A stretch of DNA of 64,000 nucleotides from NCBI RefSeq assembly GCF_001306915.1, contig NZ_LJTC01000013.1:1-64000 (forward strand). Direction: 5' to 3'. The position numbers were made by a program, and so were the translations under genes. The notes beneath the pieces were generated by a model that saw nothing but the letters and a program-made list of their open reading frames with translations, made no database searches and had not been told where the DNA came from. This DNA comes from Pseudoalteromonas lipolytica (GTDB lineage Bacteria; Pseudomonadota; Gammaproteobacteria; Enterobacterales; Alteromonadaceae). Below, in pieces: positions 58,358 through 64,000 of the stretch (the first letter of the stretch is position 1; the number at the start of each line of letters is the position of its first letter).

Positions 58358-59719
58358 TTATTCTAAATTAATTAACTTAGCTCCTAAAACAGCGTACTTA
58401 TTTTTACCGTTTGCTTGTAAGAAAAAGGCGGCAGGTGCATGAAGTGAAGGTATTGATGTAAATACACTTTTGCATGCGTAAACTGGCCAATTTGTGGAGT
58501 TTTCTAGCATATTAATATCGCCAGAAAAGCAACTATAGCCTTGTATTAAAAGCTCTTTATATTTATTTTCGGTAAGCGTTAACGACTCATTTAAAACAAA
58601 ACTGTTACCGGTTCTAAAGTTCAGGTTGCTTGCATCTAAACTCGTGTAACCTTGGCGGATACTGCTTATATCACCCAATTCTTTAATAATGGGTGACTGT
58701 CCTTTGTTGTTTATTGCAATATCTATCTGATAATCACCTAGCTCACTCTTTACAGTTACATCATCTATTAGTAAGTCTACCCAATTGTCTTTAGTGTTAA
58801 ATGGAATGGCGTGGTACTGGGCTATTTTAGCGCTTTGCCACTCTCCCGAAGTTATTGAATCAATGGTCTTTTTATATAAAACACGGTTAACCTTACGTGC
58901 TATTTGGCGATTTGGGTCGTTTGAGTAAGCACCTGATTCAATTAATATAGTTCGGATACCTTTTTCCGAAAAAGTATCCCCAAAACTGCGGTAAGAGTAA
59001 CTATCGTTGTACTTTCCTAAGTGCCCAGGGATCATGGTTTCAACCGTTTTGGCTAAATGAGCAATAAATTGCATAGCCTCACCACGAATTTTATTCACTT
59101 CTCTTGCTTCATTATAGGCGGGTGCTAGCACTGAAATAGTGGCTTGTTCTCCCATTTTTCCGGCACCGTAATAGGCATTCTGATCATGTAAATTAAAGCC
59201 GAAATCAGGTTTGAATTCATCAGCCGCAGTCATGAGTATTTGTCCTTCTTTTGTGCGAAGGGCTTTTGCATCACGATTTAAATCAATACCTTGTGCATTA
59301 TGGCGAGTTTGAGCTGCCGCGCCGTCTGGGTTCACCATAGGGATTATGAGAAGAGTTACTTTTTGTTGCCAGCTTTCTAGCCATTGTGCGTTTTCATCTG
59401 CGGTTATAAAGCTTAAAAAATCCATTAGTGCGGCAGTAGCTGTGTTTTCGTCGCCGTGCATTTGGCTCCACATCATCACCTTGATTGGGCCGGTGCCGAT
59501 TTTTAGAGAATTAAGTGCCTGTCCTTGGAAAGAGGTGCCGATTTGTTTTAGTGTGACGCTTGGATGTTTTGCTGCGCGTTTTAAGTGGGGTTCTATATCG
59601 GCGTAGTAAATCGCAGGTTTATCTAAGCCAGCTACAGCGGTGTCTTCAATCGTATTTGCAAGTGTACTGGTACTTAGTGCTAAAAAGGCTGCAGCGAGTA
59701 CATATAGGCGCATAATCAT
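58358..59719 (-). CDS. secreted M14 family zinc carboxypeptidase-like protein
   Basis: This 453-residue protein has a signal peptide (about 1-21, ending STLA). The zinc site is visible as MWSQMHGDENT (HxxE) and the third ligand histidine in NLHDQNAY. The substrate arginine region is in DLNRDA, and the catalytic glutamate is in IRTILIESGAYS. This is the M14 fold, followed by a C-terminal beta-rich domain of about 120 residues. It should cleave peptides in the periplasm or outside the cell. It is monocistronic. Confidence 0.88.
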   Translation of the reverse strand: MIMRLYVLAAAFLALSTSTLANTIEDTAVAGLDKPAIYYADIEPHLKRAAKHPSVTLKQIGTSFQGQALNSLKIGTGPIKVMMWSQMHGDENTATAALMDFLSFITADENAQWLESWQQKVTLLIIPMVNPDGAAAQTRHNAQGIDLNRDAKALRTKEGQILMTAADEFKPDFGFNLHDQNAYYGAGKMGEQATISVLAPAYNEAREVNKIRGEAMQFIAHLAKTVETMIPGHLGKYNDSYSYRSFGDTFSEKGIRTILIESGAYSNDPNRQIARKVNRVLYKKTIDSITSGEWQSAKIAQYHAIPFNTKDNWVDLLIDDVTVKSELGDYQIDIAINNKGQSPIIKELGDISSIRQGYTSLDASNLNFRTGNSFVLNESLTLTENKYKELLIQGYSCFSGDINMLENSTNWPVYACKSVFTSIPSLHAPAAFFLQANGKNKYAVLGAKLINLE

Positions 59720-60128
59720 CTCTTTTATTCCTTATTTTGTTATTTTATAGAATATTATATTTTAACGTCTATGGCTAATCTTTGTTCAGTATTAAAGTTT
59801 CGATTGCTACTGACTAAGTATGCTTTAAAACGCTATTTTTATGCTATTTTCTTTTTCTTCATTGCTTTTCGCTATATAAAATACAGTATTACTTTTAAAT
59901 ACTTAGCTTTAATTAGTTTGGCTTTTTACAGTTTATTATCAAATGGCTAAACAATACTTAACCATATGCTGTTAAATTCTACTTGTACCGTCTGTTGACT
60001 TTGTTATACTCCACATCGAAATTTCAGTAATTACTGAAACTTTATTGATGAAGATCATGTTACCGCATTAAAAAATAGGGTAAGCCATTTACCTAAAATG
60101 CAGTAAAAGCGATAAAAAGGCGTGAGTT
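59720..60128. promoter_or_regulatory. AT-rich promoter region with an 18-bp perfect palindrome
   Basis: No gene is seen in about 400 bp. A promoter-like pair, TTGTAC (59983-59988) and TATACT (60005-60010), is spaced by 16 bp. TTTCAGTAATTACTGAAA at 60022-60039 is an exact palindrome that would overlap the transcript start, a classic repressor position. I do not recognise the regulator. It could control the 139-aa gene and the cyo operon. Confidence 0.6.
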
Positions 60129-60548
60129 TTGCGAGCAATTAATCAGTCACAAGGTGTCAAACAGTCTAGCTTAGCTAGGTTGCAATTGGCTGCGCGTGCG
60201 CTTTTTGCTGGTAAAGAGCTAATGTCAGTTTTAGCCTTGTTGCTGATTAATTCAGCGATGCTAATCAACGGCACATTAGAAGATGCTCACGGGCTAAGAA
60301 GTTTATTAAGTGAAGGTGCTTTATACGAAACACCGTTGCTTAATGTTTTGAGTTTTTTAGCTTACCCTGTGGTGTCTTGCCAATTACTTATTGGTTTATG
60401 CTGGTTGGTCTTCCATTTCTTCCCTGCGCGTCGTGCAGGTGTCATTTTACGTAAAGCGGCCTTCGCTGCGCGTGAAACGATAAAGTCTTTAGTAGTACAC
60501 AGCGCTCATGGCTGTCGTGCTCCTCCTCGTGTAAGTGGTTGTCTGTAA
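60129..60548 (+). CDS. hypothetical membrane protein upstream of cyo
   Basis: This 139-residue protein starts at TTG 60129 and is not recognised. It has two or three hydrophobic segments (LMSVLALLLINSAMLI about 33-48, LLNVLSFLAYPVVSCQLLIGLCWLVFHFF in part about 70-98) and a basic tail HSAHGCRAPPRVSGC. It could be an accessory to the oxidase operon that starts 236 bp later. The frame, membrane pattern and candidate promoter upstream support it, but the start is uncertain. The 60549-60784 gap shows nothing recognisable. Confidence 0.5.
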   Translation: MRAINQSQGVKQSSLARLQLAARALFAGKELMSVLALLLINSAMLINGTLEDAHGLRSLLSEGALYETPLLNVLSFLAYPVVSCQLLIGLCWLVFHFFPARRAGVILRKAAFAARETIKSLVVHSAHGCRAPPRVSGCL

Positions 60549-60784
60549 ATAAGCTTTGTTGCTTAAGTTCAGCCATTTTAGTCGTTTTCTAAGTTGTCTT
60601 TACTAAGCACCTAGTGGGTTTTTTACGCCCAAATTTCAGTCAGCCAACCTAAACTCCCTCACTTCTTAGCGTGCCGATTTGTCGTGCTCGTTAGTCAGCC
60701 GAGGGATATCTGTAGCATCTGTTGCAGAAAAGCGTCGTGTTCTTATTTCGACAAGTGTTAACTTTTAGGTTGTAGGATATTCCT

Positions 60785-61699
60785 TTGTCAATTCGAAACC
60801 TTTGTAATATTGCTCTAGCGTCTTTAGTGCTGGCCTTGTCTGGCTGTAAAGGCGGGGTACTCGATCCAAAAGGTCAAATTGGTGTCGACGAGAAGTATTT
60901 AATTATCGTAGCTACGGTGTTAATGCTGATTGTTGTGATTCCAGTTATTGCCATGACAATTTATTTTGCATGGAAATACCGTGATGGACGAGATCAAGAA
61001 ATTTACGCTCCAAAGTGGGCGCACTCTAATAAGATTGAAGCTGTAGTTTGGACCATTCCTATCATCATCGTTGCGATTTTAGGTGTGATCACGTGGCAGT
61101 CAACGCAACAACTTGACCCATATAAACCACTTGAGGGTAAAGGTAAGCACCTTACTGTTGAGGTTGTTTCTTTGAACTGGAAATGGCTATTCATTTATCC
61201 AGAGCAAGGCATCGCCACAGTGAATGAGCTTGTTTTTCCTGCCAATGTGCCTGTGCAGTACAAGATCACCTCAGAAAGCACCATGAACTCGTTTTTCATT
61301 CCACAGCTTGGTAGTCAAATTTATTCAATGGCAGGCATGGAAACAAAGCTTCATTTAATTGCTGATGAGCCGGGTACTTTTAAAGGCTTCTCTGCTAACT
61401 ACAGTGGTGCAGGTTTCACAGGTATGAAGTTCGATGCCATTGCAACAGCCACTGAAGCTGATTTCGATGCATGGGTTAACAATGTGAAAAACACAGGCGG
61501 TGCACTGACTAAGCAAAGCTATGTTGAACTTGCTAAACCAAGTGAATACGACCCAGTTAAATACTATGCCAGCGTAGATAAAGATATGTTCCATTCAATC
61601 GTAATGAAATATATGCAAGCGCATGGCTCTCACGGTGCAATGCAACACGCTATGCCAGAGCACTCAGCTCATAAGAAGCACAGCGAGGACGAGGAATAA
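60785..61699 (+). CDS. cyoA: cytochrome o ubiquinol oxidase subunit II
   Basis: CyoA is a lipoprotein of the bo3-type terminal oxidase. The 304-residue protein has a lipobox LALSGCKGG and two membrane helices (about 38-58 and 84-104). A cupredoxin domain follows with [23 protein letters not shown] and [21 protein letters not shown]. The Cu-A cysteine ligands of cytochrome c oxidases are absent, which marks it as a quinol oxidase. It ends in a His-rich tail. The start codon is TTG, with AGGAT upstream. It is two bases from cyoB. Confidence 0.94.
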   Translation: MSIRNLCNIALASLVLALSGCKGGVLDPKGQIGVDEKYLIIVATVLMLIVVIPVIAMTIYFAWKYRDGRDQEIYAPKWAHSNKIEAVVWTIPIIIVAILGVITWQSTQQLDPYKPLEGKGKHLTVEVVSLNWKWLFIYPEQGIATVNELVFPANVPVQYKITSESTMNSFFIPQLGSQIYSMAGMETKLHLIADEPGTFKGFSANYSGAGFTGMKFDAIATATEADFDAWVNNVKNTGGALTKQSYVELAKPSEYDPVKYYASVDKDMFHSIVMKYMQAHGSHGAMQHAMPEHSAHKKHSEDEE

Positions 61700-61701
61700 T
61701 C

Positions 61702-63690
61702 ATGTCGTTGTTAGGTAAATTAACATTAGACGCAATCCCGTTTCATGAACCAATTATCATGGTTACCATGACGGTTGTTGCTGTCTTAGGTCTGTTAGTG
61801 GCAGGCTTAGTAACAAAATATAAAAAGTGGGGCGTGATTTGGCACGACTGGATCACCTCAATTGACCATAAGCGTTTAGGTGTTATGTACATCATTCTTG
61901 CGCTTATCATGCTTTTCCGTGGTTTCGCGGATGCCATTATGATGCGACTGCAATTAGCAATGGCTACTGGCGGTGCAAGTGGTTACTTACCACCAGAGCA
62001 CTATGACCAAATATTTACGGCTCACGGGGTGATCATGATCATCTTTATGGCGATGCCGTTTATGATTGGTTTAATGAACATCATTTTACCTCTACAAATT
62101 GGTGCCCGTGATGTTGCATTCCCATTCTTAAATAACCTTAGCTTTTGGTTAACTGCTGGCGGTGCAATCCTAATCAATATCTCATTATTCTTTGGTGAGT
62201 TTGCGAAAACGGGTTGGGTGGCCTATCCACCGTTGTCAGAGTTGTCATTCAGTCCAGGTGTCGGGGTCGATTATTATATATGGGCCTTGCAGATATCCGG
62301 CTTGGGTACCTTATTAACATCGGTAAACTTCTTAGCGACTGTATTTAAAATGCGTGCACCAGGCATGACATTAATGAAAATGCCTATTTTTACTTGGGCA
62401 TGTACGTGGGCGAATATCTTAATTGCAGCATCGTTCCCAATTTTAACTGCTGTTCTGGCTATGTTAACGCTTGATCGTTATCTCGATTTCCACTTCTTCA
62501 CGAATGAATTAGGTGGTAACGCGATGATGTACATCAACTTATTCTGGGCATGGGGTCACCCTGAAGTTTACATTCTGATCTTACCTGCGTTTGGTATTTT
62601 CTCAGAAGTTATCTCAACGTTTGCTGGTAAACGCTTGTTTGGTTATAAGTCGATGGTTTACGCAAGTGGTGCAATTTCGATTTTAGGTTTTATCGTTTGG
62701 CTTCATCACTTCTTTACTATGGGCTCAAGCGCTAACGTTAATGCCTTCTTTGGTGTTATGACCATGGTTATTGCGGTACCGACCGGGGTTAAGTTGTTTA
62801 ACTGGTTATTCACTATGTATCGTGGTCGTTTACGTATTACTGTGCCTGTCCTTTGGACTTTAGGTTTTATGGTGACGTTCACTATCGGTGGTATGACCGG
62901 CGTGTTACTTGCTATTCCTGGTGCTGACTACGTATTACACAACAGCTTATTCTTAATCGCTCACTTCCATAACACCATCATTGGTGGTGCGGTATTTGGT
63001 TATTTAGCTGGTTTTGCGTTTTGGTTCCCTAAAGCAATGGGCTTCAAACTTGACGAGAGCTGGGGCAGACGATCTTTTTGGTGCTGGTTAATTGGTTTCT
63101 TCGTGGCATTCATGCCGTTATACGTACTTGGTTTCTTAGGTATGACACGTCGCTTAAACCACACGAACAACCCTGATTGGAACATTTGGTTATACATTGC
63201 AGCTGGCGGTGCGGTGATCATTATGTTCGGTATCTTGTTCCAAGTTGTGCAACTTGTAGTAAGCTTCAAAAACCGCGAGCAACTTGATGATACAACGGGC
63301 GATCCGTGGAATGGTCATACTCTTGAGTGGGCATCTGCTTCACCTCCGCAGTACTACAACTTTGCGAAAATCCCTCATGTTGATGACATCGATGCGTGGA
63401 CAGACATGAAAGAGAAAGGCTTAGCTTACAAGCAAGAAGCCTCTTATAGCCCAATTCATATGCCAAAGAATACATCGGCAGGTGTATTAATGAGCGCAGC
63501 TTTAACAACCTTCTGTTTTGCCATGATCTGGCACATTTGGTGGCTTGCAGCCTTTGGTTTACTGGGTGCTATCGTGGTGTTCATCAAACGTTGTTACACC
63601 AGCGATGTTGATTACTACGTGCAACCAGATGAAATTGTTGAACTAGAAACGGCTCACAATACAGCCGCTACGAAGGAGGTGAATGCATGA
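61702..63690 (+). CDS. cyoB: cytochrome o ubiquinol oxidase subunit I
   Basis: This catalytic subunit reduces O2 and pumps protons. At 662 residues with about 15 helices, it carries haem and Cu-B ligands in [41 protein letters not shown] and [12 protein letters not shown]. It is the expected CyoB length. It overlaps cyoC by 4 bp (ATGA). Confidence 0.97.
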   Translation: MSLLGKLTLDAIPFHEPIIMVTMTVVAVLGLLVAGLVTKYKKWGVIWHDWITSIDHKRLGVMYIILALIMLFRGFADAIMMRLQLAMATGGASGYLPPEHYDQIFTAHGVIMIIFMAMPFMIGLMNIILPLQIGARDVAFPFLNNLSFWLTAGGAILINISLFFGEFAKTGWVAYPPLSELSFSPGVGVDYYIWALQISGLGTLLTSVNFLATVFKMRAPGMTLMKMPIFTWACTWANILIAASFPILTAVLAMLTLDRYLDFHFFTNELGGNAMMYINLFWAWGHPEVYILILPAFGIFSEVISTFAGKRLFGYKSMVYASGAISILGFIVWLHHFFTMGSSANVNAFFGVMTMVIAVPTGVKLFNWLFTMYRGRLRITVPVLWTLGFMVTFTIGGMTGVLLAIPGADYVLHNSLFLIAHFHNTIIGGAVFGYLAGFAFWFPKAMGFKLDESWGRRSFWCWLIGFFVAFMPLYVLGFLGMTRRLNHTNNPDWNIWLYIAAGGAVIIMFGILFQVVQLVVSFKNREQLDDTTGDPWNGHTLEWASASPPQYYNFAKIPHVDDIDAWTDMKEKGLAYKQEASYSPIHMPKNTSAGVLMSAALTTFCFAMIWHIWWLAAFGLLGAIVVFIKRCYTSDVDYYVQPDEIVELETAHNTAATKEVNA

Positions 63691-64000
63691 GTAGCATTTC
63701 TGCAGGACTCGACACCTTAAACGGCGCACACGGTCATGTCGATGCACATGACCATGAGCACCACGATACAGGTGGTAACACCGTATTTGGTTTCTGGCTT
63801 TATCTTATGACTGACTGTTTGTTGTTTGCATCATTCTTTGCAACCTACGCAGTATTGTTCATGAACACTGCTGGCGGTGTGTCGGGTAAAGATATTTTTG
63901 AACTTGATTTTGTTGCGGTTGAAACCGCAGCTCTACTACTTAGTAGTATCACATTTGGCTTTGCGATGATCTCTGCTCACGGGCAGAAAAAGGCGGCTAC
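63687..64000 (+). CDS. cyoC: cytochrome o ubiquinol oxidase subunit III (partial, 5' end)
   Basis: The frame starts at ATG 63687, overlapping the cyoB stop, with GGAGGT about 7 bases upstream, and is still open at the window edge (about 104 codons). A histidine-rich N-terminus ([13 protein letters not shown]) precedes [27 protein letters not shown], the first helix of heme-copper oxidase subunit III. cyoD and cyoE would follow outside the window. Confidence 0.93.
   Translation, partial: MSSISAGLDTLNGAHGHVDAHDHEHHDTGGNTVFGFWLYLMTDCLLFASFFATYAVLFMNTAGGVSGKDIFELDFVAVETAALLLSSITFGFAMISAHGQKKAA

Overview
The window looks like chromosomal DNA of a marine gammaproteobacterium of the order Alteromonadales, most likely Pseudoalteromonas. 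This is inferred from gene content and order: a complete Na+-translocating NADH:quinone reductase locus, FabV, a DUF3545 protein, serA-rpiA-ygfA, yajG-(PPIase)-ampG, a cyo oxidase, AT-rich intergenic DNA and several dispersed intergenic repeats. No database search was possible, so genus is an inference.

Layout. 1-770: the 3' end of a 23S rRNA, two 5S rRNA genes with a degenerate 5S fragment between them, and a terminator. 770-2740: a repeat-rich insertion zone with an IS110/IS1111-type element, a long heptamer array and inverted dispersed repeats. 2741-3871: an FKBP isomerase and a CobC-like phosphatase. 3905-11953: a cobalamin riboswitch followed by a tightly packed operon (btuD-btuC-cobT-cobS-cobU-cobQ-cobO-btuF-ung) for corrinoid uptake and lower-ligand assembly. 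Uracil-DNA glycosylase is translationally coupled at its end. 11954-15334: DUF3545, transaldolase, YaaA, MscS. 15426-17300: a small accessory patch with a DUF3800 protein and a HigBA toxin-antitoxin pair flanked by 71-bp direct repeats. 17373-22137 (all minus): serA, rpiA, ygfA, a membrane protein and a secreted S10 peptidase.

22345-30204: a MITE-like element directly upstream of a two-receiver diguanylate cyclase, then glnK-amtB behind a sigma-54-like promoter, a 54-aa Pmp3-type protein, PBP1b and a chemoreceptor. 30305-37422 (minus): hemL, pyrB, hemJ, a ClC antiporter and an MHYT-PAS-GGDEF protein. 37602-42425: erpA, an RND efflux pair and a 57-aa membrane protein on the opposite strand. 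42738-49281: an XRE regulator, ampG, a cyclophilin, yajG, rlmG, an AlkB-like gene, a BolA-family gene, a 22-bp tandem array and fabV. 49630-57103: nqrABCDEF, apbE, a second MITE copy and nqrM. Respiratory Na+ pumping and its flavin and maturation factors are therefore together. 57166-64000: a RAYT-like HUH transposase, an M14 carboxypeptidase, an orphan membrane protein and the start of a cyoABC oxidase operon that runs off the window.

I did not find a convincing new defence or mobile system. The items most worth follow-up are the self-complementary MITE family (two copies), the IS110 element with its candidate guide RNA, the CTAG heptamer array, the repeat-bounded HigBA module, the unexplained palindromes before mrcB and cyo, and the B12 operon that ends in ung.
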